Below are positions 9,108 through 18,980 of a stretch of DNA of 64,000 bases, piece by piece. This stretch comes from Nocardia higoensis. GTDB taxonomy: Bacteria; Actinomycetota; Actinomycetes; Mycobacteriales; Mycobacteriaceae. The stretch covers positions 1,116,001 through 1,180,000 of the forward strand of contig NZ_JADLQN010000001.1 of assembly GCF_015477835.1 (NCBI RefSeq), given 5' to 3'. The stretch's first letter is position 1, and each line of letters opens with the position of its first letter. The notes beneath the pieces are model-generated. The model was not told the DNA's origin. It saw nothing but the letters and a program-made list of their open reading frames with translations, and did not search any database. Position numbers and translations under genes: made by a program.

Positions 9108-9980
9108 ATGCAGACCACACATGTTCTCGAAACCGCGGCGGCCGACCTCGTCTACGACGTGCGAGGCCCACTGCCGACCGCGGACGGGCTCCCGCCGCTG
9201 ATGATGATCGGCCAGCCCATGGACGCCGCGGGCTTCCGTGCCCTGGCCGACCGATTTCCCGATCGCACCGTCGTCACCTACGACCCGCGTGGGCTCGGTC
9301 GCAGCAAACGCAAGGACAACCGGATCGACCATACGCCCTCGACGCAGGCCGAGGATGTGCACGAGGTCATCGCGGCCCTCGGTGCGGGTCCTGTCGAGAT
9401 GTTCGCCAGCAGCGGTGGCGCGGTCACCGCGCTGGCCCTGGTGGCCGCCCACCCCGGTGACGTGACGACGCTGGTAGCGCATGAGCCGCCGCTGCTCCCG
9501 CTGCTGCCCGACGCCGCGGCCGCCGAGCGCGCCTTCGCCGAAGTGCGCGAGGCCTACCAGGCCAAGGGATTCGGTGCCGGAATGGCCGCGTTCCTCGTGA
9601 TGACGTCGTGGCAGGGTGAGTTCACCGAGGACTATTTCGCCCAGCCCGCGGCGGATCCGGCCATGTTCGGGATGCCGACGGAGGACGACGGCTCCCGGGA
9701 GGACCCACTGTTGTCCGACCGCTCCCGTGCCGTGAGCGACTACCACCCCGACGTCGCGGCGCTGGCCGCGGCGCCGACCCGGGTGGTGATCGCGGTCGGC
9801 GAGGAAACCGGGAACACCCTGACCGCTCGAACCTCGCACGCCGCCGCCGCGCTGCTCGGACAGCAGGCCACCGTATTTCCCAGCCACCACGGCGGTTTCA
9901 CCGATGGCGAGTTCGGCTACCCTGGGCAGCCCGACGAGTTCGCCCGGACCCTGCGAGAGGTACTGAGCGCCGCCCGCTGA
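9108..9980 (+). CDS. Alpha/beta hydrolase
   Basis: 290 residues with an alpha/beta-hydrolase fold. The strand and oxyanion region is LPPLMMIGQPMDAAGFRAL, followed by VVTYDPRGLGRS at residues 55-66. The expected nucleophile elbow is MFASSGGAV (residues 98-106). It has Ala where the usual GxSxG has its first Gly, so Ser102 is the likely nucleophile. A candidate catalytic His lies in PSHHGGF near the C-terminus. Substrate unknown. It stands alone on this strand and ends in the strong hairpin shared with the convergent efflux gene. Confidence 0.8.
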   Translation: MQTTHVLETAAADLVYDVRGPLPTADGLPPLMMIGQPMDAAGFRALADRFPDRTVVTYDPRGLGRSKRKDNRIDHTPSTQAEDVHEVIAALGAGPVEMFASSGGAVTALALVAAHPGDVTTLVAHEPPLLPLLPDAAAAERAFAEVREAYQAKGFGAGMAAFLVMTSWQGEFTEDYFAQPAADPAMFGMPTEDDGSREDPLLSDRSRAVSDYHPDVAALAAAPTRVVIAVGEETGNTLTARTSHAAAALLGQQATVFPSHHGGFTDGEFGYPGQPDEFARTLREVLSAAR

Positions 9981-9985
9981 GCCGA

Positions 9986-10015
9986 CCGGCAGGCCGGTCC
10001 GGACCGGCCTGCCGG
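9986..10015. terminator. Bidirectional terminator hairpin
   Basis: A perfect 30-bp GC-rich palindrome (15-bp arms starting CCGGCAGGCCGG, no loop bases) lies 6 bp after the hydrolase stop. It is between two convergent genes and can serve both. No U-run follows on either strand, which is usual in actinobacteria. Confidence 0.7.
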
Positions 10016-10058
10016 GCAGGGGTTCGTCACTGTGTCATCGTTGCCGATCGCCTGTCGG

Positions 10059-11744
10059 TCATCGGCTGTTCGACACCTGGACCGACGCCTCCTCGACCAG
10101 CTCGGCCGGGGTGGTGGGCGCCTCGGCCGACTCCACGTCGGCGGCGCTCACCCCGCCACCGGCCCGCGCGCGATCCGGCGCACGCATCGGATCGTCGGCG
10201 GGATCGATGTCGATCGTGGTGCGCAGCGGCCGGTTCGGCAGCACCAGCGTCGCGAGCAGGGCGATGAAGGTGGCGACCGCGGCGAACAGGAACAGCCGTC
10301 CGGTGGCGTCACCGTAGGCGGCGCGGATGACCGCGAGCACCGGTTCGGGCAGCGCCTTCAGATCGAGGTTGCCGCCGCCGGAGGAGCCCGCGGGCACCCC
10401 CAGCTTCGCCAGGCCATCGGCCGAGAGGTCCGCGACGCGGGTCGCCAGCACCGACCCCAGCACCGACACGCCGATAGCGCCGCCGAAAGTACGGAAGAAG
10501 GCGACACTGCTCGATGCCGCGCCGATGTTCTGCACGCTGACGGTGTTCTGCACGGCCAGCACCAAGTTCTGCATCATCATGCCGGTGCCCATGCCGACCA
10601 CGGTGATGTAGATACCGACCAGCCACAGGTTGGTGGCGTGGTCGATGGTCGCCAGCAGCGAGAAGCCCACGACCATGAGCGCCGCGCCCGCGATCACGAA
10701 GCCCTTCCACTTGCCGAAGCGAGTGATGAGCTGACCGGACACCACCGAGGCGACCAGCATGCCGCCCACCATCGGGATGGTCAGGACGCCCGCGACAGTC
10801 GGCGAATAGGCCCGCGCGGTCTGGTAGTACTGCCCCAGGAAGGTGGTCGCGCCGAACATGCCGACACCGACGGCGATCGAGGCGATGATGGCCAGACCGG
10901 TGGTCCGCTCGGTCACGATCTTCAGCGGGATGATCGGGGACTGCGCCCGCGATTCCACCCACACGGTGGCGGCCAGCAGCAGCACGCCCGCGCCGACATA
11001 GAGCGCGGTCTCCTTCGACGCCCAGCCGTAGTAGCCCGCCTTGCCGGCGAACGACACCCAGATCAGCAGCACCGACACACCGGCGGTGAGCAGCGTCGCG
11101 CCCAGCCAGTCGATGGAGACGTCCTGCTTGCGCTCGGTGGGCAGCCGCAGCGTGCGCTGCAGCAGCAACAGCGCGATCACGGCCAGCGGCACACAGACGA
11201 AGAAGGTCCAGCGCCAGCCCAGCGGGCTGTCGACGATCACGCCGCCCAGGATCGGACCGCCGGACATCGACACGGCCATGACCGCGCCCATGTAGCCGGA
11301 GTAGCGGCCGCGTTCACGCGGGGCGACGATCGAGCCGATGATGGCGACCACCAGCGCGGTCAGGCCACCCATGCCGATGCCCTGGAACACCCGGGCCACC
11401 AGCAGCAGTTCGACGTTGTGCGCGCAGCCCGCCAGCACCGAACCCGCCACGAAGATGACGATCGAGGACTGGACGAGCAGTTTCTTGTTGAACAGGTCGG
11501 CGAGCTTGCCCCAGATCGGGGTGGAGGCCGCGTTCGCCAGCAGCGCCGTGGTGATCACCCAGGCGTAGGCGGTCTGCGAACCCTGGAGATCGCCGATGAT
11601 GGTCGGCAGCGCGTTCGCGACGATGGTGGTGCTCAGCAGCGCGGTGAACAGCGCGGCCAGCAGACCCGTCATCGCCTCGAGCACTTCGCGATGGGTCATC
11701 GCGGCGGGATCGGATCGTCTCACCGTCTCCACTGAACTAGACAT
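10059..11744 (-). CDS. EmrB/QacA-type MFS drug efflux transporter (DHA2)
   Basis: 561 residues, major facilitator superfamily. About fourteen hydrophobic segments run from residue 25 to residue 520. Family motifs include TIVANALPTIIGDL in the first segment, GKLADLFNKK (motif A) in the first loop, and RVFQGIGMGG plus GPILGGV (motif C-like) later, as in proton-coupled multidrug exporters. The C-terminal 45 residues are hydrophilic and acidic. The start overlaps the end of the MarR gene by 8 bp, so both are on one transcript and the pump is probably derepressed when MarR binds its ligand. Confidence 0.9.
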   Translation of the reverse strand: MSSSVETVRRSDPAAMTHREVLEAMTGLLAALFTALLSTTIVANALPTIIGDLQGSQTAYAWVITTALLANAASTPIWGKLADLFNKKLLVQSSIVIFVAGSVLAGCAHNVELLLVARVFQGIGMGGLTALVVAIIGSIVAPRERGRYSGYMGAVMAVSMSGGPILGGVIVDSPLGWRWTFFVCVPLAVIALLLLQRTLRLPTERKQDVSIDWLGATLLTAGVSVLLIWVSFAGKAGYYGWASKETALYVGAGVLLLAATVWVESRAQSPIIPLKIVTERTTGLAIIASIAVGVGMFGATTFLGQYYQTARAYSPTVAGVLTIPMVGGMLVASVVSGQLITRFGKWKGFVIAGAALMVVGFSLLATIDHATNLWLVGIYITVVGMGTGMMMQNLVLAVQNTVSVQNIGAASSSVAFFRTFGGAIGVSVLGSVLATRVADLSADGLAKLGVPAGSSGGGNLDLKALPEPVLAVIRAAYGDATGRLFLFAAVATFIALLATLVLPNRPLRTTIDIDPADDPMRAPDRARAGGGVSAADVESAEAPTTPAELVEEASVQVSNSR

Positions 11745-12267
11745 CCACTTCCTGACTTTCTTTCGTCGCCGGCGTTCCCTCGCCCACGAGGGTGCGGTGT
11801 GCGTGTTCTGTCTGTGCTGCGTGCTCGGACTGCGCGTACTCGGTCAGCGAGGTTCTGAGCTTCTGCATCGCCGAGCACGCCTGTTCGGCGTCGGCCTCGT
11901 CCCACTCGGCGAGAATCGACTGCAGCCCCTGCGCCCGGGACGCCCTGATGCGCTCGAGCAGCGCGCGTCCGGAGCCGGTGACCCGGATCAGGGTGGCGCG
12001 TCCGTCGCTGGGATCGGGCGAACGCGCGACATAGCCCGCCCCGACGAGTTCGGTGACGTGCCTGCTCAGCGCGGAGGCGCTGATGCACAGATCGACCGCC
12101 AGATCGCCCTGCCGACAGGATTCGCGGGCGTCGAGGGTGCCGAGCACCCCGATCGCACCCGGCAGCAGCATGCTCTCGTCGGGATGGGTCAGTGCACCCC
12201 GCACAGCCCGGCCGATCAGATAGAACTCCCTGATCAGATTCTGGGCTGTTTCGGTCGACACCGACAT
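11737..12267 (-). CDS. MarR-family transcriptional regulator
   Basis: 176 residues. A winged helix-turn-helix is seen at about residues 40-100 (LGTLDARESCRQGDLAVDLCISASALSRHVTELVGAGYV) with the wing RSPDPSDGRATLIRVT, which is typical of MarR. The C-terminal tail is long and hydrophilic. The ATG has GGAGG six bases upstream. It is the first gene of a two-gene operon with the EmrB/QacA pump, and palindromes just upstream (12291-12321) are suited to autoregulation. The ligand is unknown. Confidence 0.88.
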   Translation of the reverse strand: MSVSTETAQNLIREFYLIGRAVRGALTHPDESMLLPGAIGVLGTLDARESCRQGDLAVDLCISASALSRHVTELVGAGYVARSPDPSDGRATLIRVTGSGRALLERIRASRAQGLQSILAEWDEADAEQACSAMQKLRTSLTEYAQSEHAAQTEHAHRTLVGEGTPATKESQEVDV

Positions 12268-12290
12268 CGGAGACCTCCACGGATTGATTG

Positions 12291-12321
12291 GTTGCAGTAA
12301 GCAACTATATTTTAATTGCTT
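12291..12321 (-). promoter_or_regulatory. MarR operator candidate
   Basis: GTTGC-AGTAA-GCAAC at 12291-12305 is a perfect inverted repeat. It overlaps a second pair, AAGCAA (12299-12304) and TTGCTT (12316-12321), around an AT-rich spacer in an otherwise GC-rich genome. It lies 24 bp upstream of the MarR ATG, where a promoter would be. Confidence 0.6.
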
Positions 12322-12357
12322 TCGCTAATCAAATAGTTCATAACGGACATCACACGA

Positions 12358-12388
12358 CCGCCCCGCCGCTCACCGAGCGGCGGGGCGG
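12358..12388 (-). terminator. Terminator hairpin after the crotonase gene
   Basis: Perfect 14-bp arms (CCGCCCCGCCGCTC and its complement) around the 3-base loop ACC lie 36 bp after the stop of the enoyl-CoA hydratase-like gene. The hairpin separates that gene from the MarR promoter. Confidence 0.7.
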
Positions 12389-12423
12389 AGACCAGGCGTA
12401 CAGAGCCGGAAGGAGGCGGCCGG

Positions 12424-13224
12424 TCAGCGGCCGGTGAATCGAGGCGGGCGCTTGTCGAGTATCGCGACGACCGCCTCGTGATGATCCTCGGTGGTGTGCG
12501 CGATCGCCTGCATGGCCGCGGACAGCTCCAGCAGCGACTCGAGCCGCTGATGCTGGCCCTCGCGGATCAGCCGCTTGGTCATCCGCAACACGTGCGGCGG
12601 GTTCACCGCGACCCGGGCGGCCAGCGCGAGAGCCGTGTCGAGCAACTCCTCCCCCGGCACCACCCGCGAGACCAGACCCCATTCGAGCGCGGTGGCCGCG
12701 TCGATGGCATCGCCGGTGAAAGCCATCTCGCTGGCCCTGGCCATGCCGATCGCCCGCGGCAGCAACCAGGCACCGCCGTCACCGGGAATCAGCCCGACCT
12801 TGACGAAACTCTCCGCGAAGACGGCCTTGTCGGCGGCCAGGCGCATGTCGCACATCAGCGCGAGATCGCAACCCGCACCGATGGCCGGGCCGTTGACCGC
12901 GGCGATGGTCGGAATCTCGCAGTCGTACAACGCCTTCGGAATGCGCTGGATACCGTGTCGATAGCCGGGACGCAGATCGGCGGGACCGCCGCCGAACATG
13001 CCCGCGCGATCACGCATGTGCTTGATGTTGCCGCCGGAGGAGAACGCCGAGCCCGCACCGGTGAGGATCGCGACCCGCACCTGCGGGTCGGCCTCGGCCG
13101 CGGCGACCGCCGCCTCCAGCGCCTCGATCGTCTCCGGCTCGGAGATCGGATTGCGCGCGGACGGATTGTTCAACGTCCACACCACGATCGCGCCGTGACG
13201 TTCGACGAGGACGGGCTCGTTCAT
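12424..13224 (-). CDS. Enoyl-CoA hydratase/isomerase family (crotonase) protein
   Basis: 266 residues from the ATG at 13224 (AGGGG eight bases upstream); a TTG five codons earlier is less likely. The oxyanion-hole segments are SSGGNIK (62-68) and AIGAGCD (114-120). The two glutamates of classical enoyl-CoA hydratase are not kept: the first is Asp120 and the second position aligns with Phe140. An Asp (D149) sits in IPGDGGAW. The protein is therefore probably a crotonase with different chemistry (isomerase, hydrolase or dehydratase) on an acyl-CoA, not a standard hydratase. It is transcribed alone between two regulator/efflux pairs. Confidence 0.85.
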   Translation of the reverse strand: MNEPVLVERHGAIVVWTLNNPSARNPISEPETIEALEAAVAAAEADPQVRVAILTGAGSAFSSGGNIKHMRDRAGMFGGGPADLRPGYRHGIQRIPKALYDCEIPTIAAVNGPAIGAGCDLALMCDMRLAADKAVFAESFVKVGLIPGDGGAWLLPRAIGMARASEMAFTGDAIDAATALEWGLVSRVVPGEELLDTALALAARVAVNPPHVLRMTKRLIREGQHQRLESLLELSAAMQAIAHTTEDHHEAVVAILDKRPPRFTGR

Positions 13225-13401
13225 GGACACCCCTAGCAATTCGGCCTGCCTGCGGATACGCGCCCGGCGACCGGCACCGCGATCCCGGCGCCGAGCCAGG
13301 ATAGCGCGCGCCGACCACGCCGCCCGTCCGCACGAGCTCGGATCGACCGTCGGCGACTCACCCGGCAGCCGCCACGGACGATGAGCCCGCGCCGCCGCGC
13401 T

Positions 13402-13419
13402 CGCCGATGCCGATCGGCG
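13402..13419 (-). terminator. Hairpin after the second MarR gene
   Basis: CGCCGAT and ATCGGCG form a 7-bp stem with a 4-base loop, 9 bp past the stop of the MarR-family gene at 13429-14025. It is a modest terminator candidate. Confidence 0.4.
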
Positions 13420-13428
13420 CGAGGTCGC

Positions 13429-14025
13429 CTACCGCGAGTCGGCGCGGTGGTCCGACGGCGGCTCGGTACGGCCGTCCGGACGCGGCCACGGGCGCCGGTC
13501 CAGGCGCTCGAGGCCGGTGTTGAATCGGCGCAGGTATTCGGCGAAGGCCGCGACGTCCTCCGCGGACCAGTCCTCGAGAGCGCGCCCCAGTGCACGGATG
13601 TTGCGCTCGCGCACCTGCTCGAGCCGGGCCGCGCCCTCCTCGGTGATGCGGAACTTGCGGGCCAGCCCACCGGCGGGGTCGGGAATGCGCTCGATCAGAC
13701 CCGCACCCATCATGGCGGTGGTCTGCCGGTGCAGAGTGGAGGTGTCCAGGCCGAACGCGTCGCTGAGCTCGCCGACCGACATCGGCCCCTGCATCCGCAC
13801 CCGGTGCAACACGATGTAGGCGCTGCGATCGAGCGGGCCGCCCCGGCGCGAGATGCCCGCCAGACTGTGGCGACCGAGCAGCATCGTCTCGAACTCCACC
13901 GCATCGGTGGGCGCGCCCTTCGACGCAGCGTCGGGACCTGCCGCCCCGACCCCGGCCTCAGCGCTCGCGCACTCGCTCCCGGCGTCGTCCGGCGCCGCAT
14001 GGTCCTCGCCCGGGCCGCCTCTCAC
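13429..14025 (-). CDS. MarR-family transcriptional regulator
   Basis: About 198 residues from the GTG at 14025, which has AGGGGAG five bases upstream. The frame is open further upstream, but without a better start. The wHTH covers about residues 65-130 (LDRSAYIVLHRVR, then MSVGELSDAFGLDTSTLHRQTTAMMGAGLIERIPDP) with wing GGLARKFRITEEG. The N-terminal 40 residues are Ala/Gly-rich and poorly conserved-looking. It diverges from the MFS transporter at 14344 and probably controls it through the palindrome at 14266-14280. Confidence 0.83.
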   Translation of the reverse strand: MRGGPGEDHAAPDDAGSECASAEAGVGAAGPDAASKGAPTDAVEFETMLLGRHSLAGISRRGGPLDRSAYIVLHRVRMQGPMSVGELSDAFGLDTSTLHRQTTAMMGAGLIERIPDPAGGLARKFRITEEGAARLEQVRERNIRALGRALEDWSAEDVAAFAEYLRRFNTGLERLDRRPWPRPDGRTEPPSDHRADSR

Positions 14026-14343
14026 CGCATCTCCCCTGCCCTGTCGTGTCCGGATGTATCGTCGCGCACCACGCCGCCCCGCGGCGCGCTTTGTCTCTCC
14101 GCGGCCCGGCGCGGTGCCGAATATCTCACCCTCGGTCGATATCGCGGTGGCGCATCCCGCCGAGCGGATCGACAAGACAGCCGGGGCCTTGCGCGAGCCA
14201 CGAACATACCCGTCCCGGCAACGCGAATGCGCCCGCTGCCGACAGTTACGTCGTTCACCAGCAATTTTGCATTATGCAAACCATGTGTATCCTGCATCGG
14301 TCGTGTCCGCACACACGATTCTGTTCGTCATGAGGAGATCCCG
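14026..14343. promoter_or_regulatory. Divergent MarR/MFS intergenic region
   Basis: 318 bp without a gene. The half near the transporter is AT-rich for this genome and holds the palindrome listed at 14266-14280. GAGGAG (14332-14337) is the transporter ribosome site. No other convincing structure was seen. Confidence 0.5.
14266..14280 (+). promoter_or_regulatory. Palindromic operator TTTGCA-N3-TGCAAA
   Basis: A perfect 15-bp inverted repeat, TTTGCATTATGCAAA, lies 63 bp upstream of the MFS start. Symmetry, AT content and position between a MarR gene and its likely target suggest a MarR binding site. It shares the TTGC/GCAA theme with the site upstream of the other MarR gene (12291-12321). Confidence 0.65.
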
Positions 14344-15783
14344 GTGCCCCCAGCAAATCCCAGGCGTAGCGAATTCGTCGTCGCCGCGCTCGCCGCGGGC
14401 GGCATCGTCGCCGCACTGATGCAGACCCTGGTCGTGCCGCTCATCGGTGAACTCCCGCGCATCCTCGACACCTCCGCGTCCAACGCCTCCTGGGTGATCA
14501 CGGTGACCTTGCTGGTCGGCGCGGTGGCCACGCCGATCACCGGTAGGCTCGGCGATCTGCACGGCAAGAAGCGCATGCTGCTGATCTGCGCGATCCCGCT
14601 GTTCATCGGCCCGCTGGTGTGCGCGGCCTCCTCGTCGGTCGCGCCGATGATCGTCGGCCGCGGTCTGCAGGGCATCGGCGCGGGCATCATCCCGCTGGGC
14701 ATCAGCGTCATGCGCGACGTGCTGCCCGCCGAACGCCTGGGCAGCTCCATCGCGGTGATGAGCGCCTCGCTGGGGATCGGCGGCGCGCTCGGCCTGCCGA
14801 TCTCGGCCGCGGTCGTGCAGTACACCAGCTGGCGGATCATGTTCCTCGGGGTCGCGGTGCTGGTCGCGCTCGTCGCCGCGGCGGTGTGGTTCCTGGTTCC
14901 GCACGCGGAGCCGACGGGCACCGGCGGTTTCGACCCGCTCGGCGCACTGGGTATCGGCATCACGCTGGTGTGCCTGCTGCTCGCGGTGTCCAAGGGCGGC
15001 GACTGGGGCTGGACGAGCACGCTCACGCTGAGCCTGTTCGCGGCCGCCGCTGCGTCGCTGACCGTCTGGCTGTGGTGGGAACTGCGCCTGGACGACCCGC
15101 TGATCGACCTGCGGGTCGCCGCGCGGCGCCCGGTGCTGCTGACCAATGCCGCCTCGGTGGTGATCGGCTTCGGCATGTACGCGCAGTCGCTGATCCTGCC
15201 GCAGCTGCTGCAACTGCCCACCGCCACCGGCTACGGACTGGGGCAGTCCATGCTGGCGATGGGCCTGTGGATGTTCCCCGGCGGCCTGGTCATGATGGCG
15301 GTCTCGCCGGTCGGCGCCCGGGTCTCGGCGCGCTATGGCCCGAAGATCACCCTCGTCGCGGGCAGCCTGGTGATCGCGCTCGGCTACGGCATCTCGATGG
15401 TGCTGATGGGCTCGGCGCCCGGCCTGCTGGTGGTGACGTGTGTGTCCAGCGCGGGCGTCGGCCTGGCCTACGGCGCGATGCCCGCGCTGATCATGTCCTC
15501 GGTGCCGCTGTCGGAGACCGCCTCGGCCAACAGCTTCAACACCCTCATGCGCTCGATCGGCACCACCACCTCGGCCGCGGTGATCGGCGTGGTGCTCGCC
15601 GGGATGACCACCCGGTTCGGCGGGCACACGATCCCCACCGAAGCGGGCTTCCGCACCGGCCTGCTGCTCGGTTGCGGTCTGGCCGTGGCCGCCGCCCTGG
15701 TCGCGCTCGGCATCCCCGGCCGCCCGAAGAGCGTGGCCCAGATCCCGGTGACCGCGGGCGAACCCGCTCCCAGCCGGGCCTGA
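14344..15783 (+). CDS. MFS transporter, EmrB/QacA-like drug efflux pump
   Basis: 479 residues from the GTG at 14344 with GAGGAG seven bases upstream. The frame runs far upstream, but without membrane character. It has about fourteen hydrophobic segments. Motifs include GRLGDLHGKKRML (motif A) near residue 65, GRGLQGIGAGIIPLG near 105 and GGALGLPISA (motif C-like) near 145. It is probably a proton-driven exporter of a lipophilic compound controlled by the divergent MarR protein. It is a paralogue of the pump at 10059-11744 but in a different operon layout (divergent rather than co-transcribed). Confidence 0.9.
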   Translation: MPPANPRRSEFVVAALAAGGIVAALMQTLVVPLIGELPRILDTSASNASWVITVTLLVGAVATPITGRLGDLHGKKRMLLICAIPLFIGPLVCAASSSVAPMIVGRGLQGIGAGIIPLGISVMRDVLPAERLGSSIAVMSASLGIGGALGLPISAAVVQYTSWRIMFLGVAVLVALVAAAVWFLVPHAEPTGTGGFDPLGALGIGITLVCLLLAVSKGGDWGWTSTLTLSLFAAAAASLTVWLWWELRLDDPLIDLRVAARRPVLLTNAASVVIGFGMYAQSLILPQLLQLPTATGYGLGQSMLAMGLWMFPGGLVMMAVSPVGARVSARYGPKITLVAGSLVIALGYGISMVLMGSAPGLLVVTCVSSAGVGLAYGAMPALIMSSVPLSETASANSFNTLMRSIGTTTSAAVIGVVLAGMTTRFGGHTIPTEAGFRTGLLLGCGLAVAAALVALGIPGRPKSVAQIPVTAGEPAPSRA

Positions 15784-15893
15784 CGACGCGCCCGCCCTCG
15801 GTTCAACGTTTCGCCAACCCTCGCGCGGCATAGTGAGCCGCATCACGGTCGAGCACCGTGCATGCATCCGGACTCAGCGAGGAGTGACCCGCC

Positions 15894-17410
<1,517 letters not shown>

Positions 17411-17411
<1 letters not shown>

Positions 17412-17827
17412 TGCCCGAAAGCATCGAGCGGGTCGCGCTGACCGAGGCCGCGACCGCACTGCTGACGCGGCTGACCGCGCAGTACGGCCCGCTCATGTTC
17501 CACCAGTCCGGCGGATGCTGCGACGGCAGCGCGCCGATGTGCTACCCGCGCGGAGAATTCCGCGTCGGCGCCTCAGACGTGCTGCTCGGTGAAGTGGGCG
17601 GCGACATCCCGTTCTGGATGAGCGCCGACCAGTACGAGTACTGGAAACACACCCACCTCACCGTCGACGTGGTGCCCGGCCGCGGCAGCGGATTCTCCGT
17701 GGAGGCGCCCGAAGGCGTGCGCTTCCTCCTGCGCTCCCGGCTGCTCACCGACGACGAGACCGAACGGCTGGCGGCCGAACCGCCGCCGCGCACCGGCGCG
17801 GACGCGCCGGACGGCCGCGGCGGGTAA
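17411..17827 (+). CDS. DUF779 protein, partner of aldehyde dehydrogenase
   Basis: 138 residues. DUF779 proteins are almost always encoded directly after an ExaC-like aldehyde dehydrogenase, and no biochemical role is established. The conserved Cys cluster is visible as HQSGGCCDGSAPMCYP at about residues 36-51, followed by LGEVGGDIPFWMSADQYEYWKHT. The cysteines suggest a metal or redox function, which is inference. The C-terminal 20 residues are disordered-looking (Pro/Ala/Gly). The start is fixed by the 1-bp overlap with the dehydrogenase stop. Confidence 0.88.
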
Positions 17828-17847
17828 CCCTCGACGCCGAACGCCGA

Positions 17848-17878
17848 ACGCCGGATCGGGCCGTGACCGATCCGGCGT
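17848..17878. terminator. Bidirectional terminator between convergent genes
   Basis: ACGCCGGATCGG and its exact complement (12-bp stem, 7-base loop) lie 20 bp after each of the two converging stops (DUF779 and the stress protein). A short tandem of CGAACGC-like units precedes the stem. Confidence 0.7.
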
Positions 17879-17897
17879 CCATTCGCACGAGAGCAGC

Positions 17898-18788
17898 TCA
17901 GCGCTTGCGTACCACCGTGATCGGGCACTCCACGGTGTGAATCAACGCGTTGCTCGTCGAGCCGAGCAGCATGCCGGTGAAGCCACCACGACCGTGACTG
18001 CCCACCACCACCTGCTGGGCGTCCGCGGAGGCGTCCAGCATGGCGCGCACCGGGCGGTTCGCCACCACGATCCGGCGGACCGCCACCTCCGGGTAGCGTT
18101 CGCCGTATCCCGCCAGCCGCTCCGCCAGCAGTGCCTCCTCGTCGGCGGCGATGGCTTCCCAGTCGACGATGCCCAGTTCCAGGCTGTTGGTGTCGCTCCA
18201 GGAATGCAGCGCGATCAGTCCGACGCCGCGCCTACTCGCCTCCTCGAAGGCATATTCGACCGCGTCCACGCTGTTCTCGGTGCCGTCGACGCCCACCAGG
18301 ATCGGCTTGCCCGCCCACTGGTCGGCGCCCGCCGCCGTCTCGTGCACGACGGTGACCGGGCACTGCGCGTGCCGGGTCACCGCGGTGCTCACCGAACCGA
18401 GCAGCCCGCGCCGGAACGCCCCGAGCCCGCGTGAGCCGACCACGATCATCCTGACCCGCTCCGAGTAGGCCAGCAGCGACGGGATGACGAAATCGAACGT
18501 CACCTCGGTGGTCATCTTCAGGTCGGCGGGCGCGGACGCCGCGAGCTGCTCGCGCACCTCCGCGACCAAGCGCTCTCCTTCGGCCTGCAGCAACTCCAGC
18601 TCCGTCACCGGCAGCGTGAGGCCGGTGCCGTAGCCGGTGCTCACCGCCACCGAGGTGATCAGATGCAGGGTGCTGCCATGCAGCGCTGCCTCGGCCGCGG
18701 CCCACACAGCTGCCTGACGTGAACTCTCCGAACCGTCCACCGCGGCGACAATCAGCGGTTCGATCGACTTCTCCCGTGTCTCGGCCAC
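17898..18788 (-). CDS. Tandem-domain universal stress protein
   Basis: 296 residues from the GTG at 18788, preceded by GGAAGGGA. This matches the length of M. tuberculosis Rv2623 (297). There are two Usp domains (about 11-150 and 161-296). Each carries the ATP-binding G-2x-G-9x-G-S/T pattern: GSRGLGAFRRGLLGSVS from residue 118 and GSHGRGGFTGMLLGSTS from residue 263. The cytoplasmic protein probably binds ATP and helps adaptation to hypoxia or slow growth, as for mycobacterial relatives. No full DosR box was found upstream, only a 16-bp palindrome at 18819-18834. A paralogue lies at 24706-25590. Confidence 0.9.
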   Translation of the reverse strand: MAETREKSIEPLIVAAVDGSESSRQAAVWAAAEAALHGSTLHLITSVAVSTGYGTGLTLPVTELELLQAEGERLVAEVREQLAASAPADLKMTTEVTFDFVIPSLLAYSERVRMIVVGSRGLGAFRRGLLGSVSTAVTRHAQCPVTVVHETAAGADQWAGKPILVGVDGTENSVDAVEYAFEEASRRGVGLIALHSWSDTNSLELGIVDWEAIAADEEALLAERLAGYGERYPEVAVRRIVVANRPVRAMLDASADAQQVVVGSHGRGGFTGMLLGSTSNALIHTVECPITVVRKR

Positions 18789-18980
18789 CTCGGGTCCCTT
18801 CCGTTCCACCATGTCTGTCCGGGAGACGTCCCGGCCGTCCCTGCCAGCATGCCCCATCTCGGCGCCGCGCCCCGGCGGCACCCGCGGTACTCGACGCCGC
18901 GAACACAGGGACCGGTGTGCGCAATGCACAGGCAACAGTAATGCAATCGGTCGGCAACCGGCTTCTGATGATCTCGGCGG

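Noticed and set aside
18819-18834. CCGGGA-GACG-TCCCGG palindrome upstream of the universal stress gene as a DosR box
   Set aside because: The GGGA/TCCC halves are 4 bases apart, not the 6 of the DosR consensus core, and the central CTWWAG is missing. It is also inside the alternative upstream start region. Left as an unexplained palindrome.
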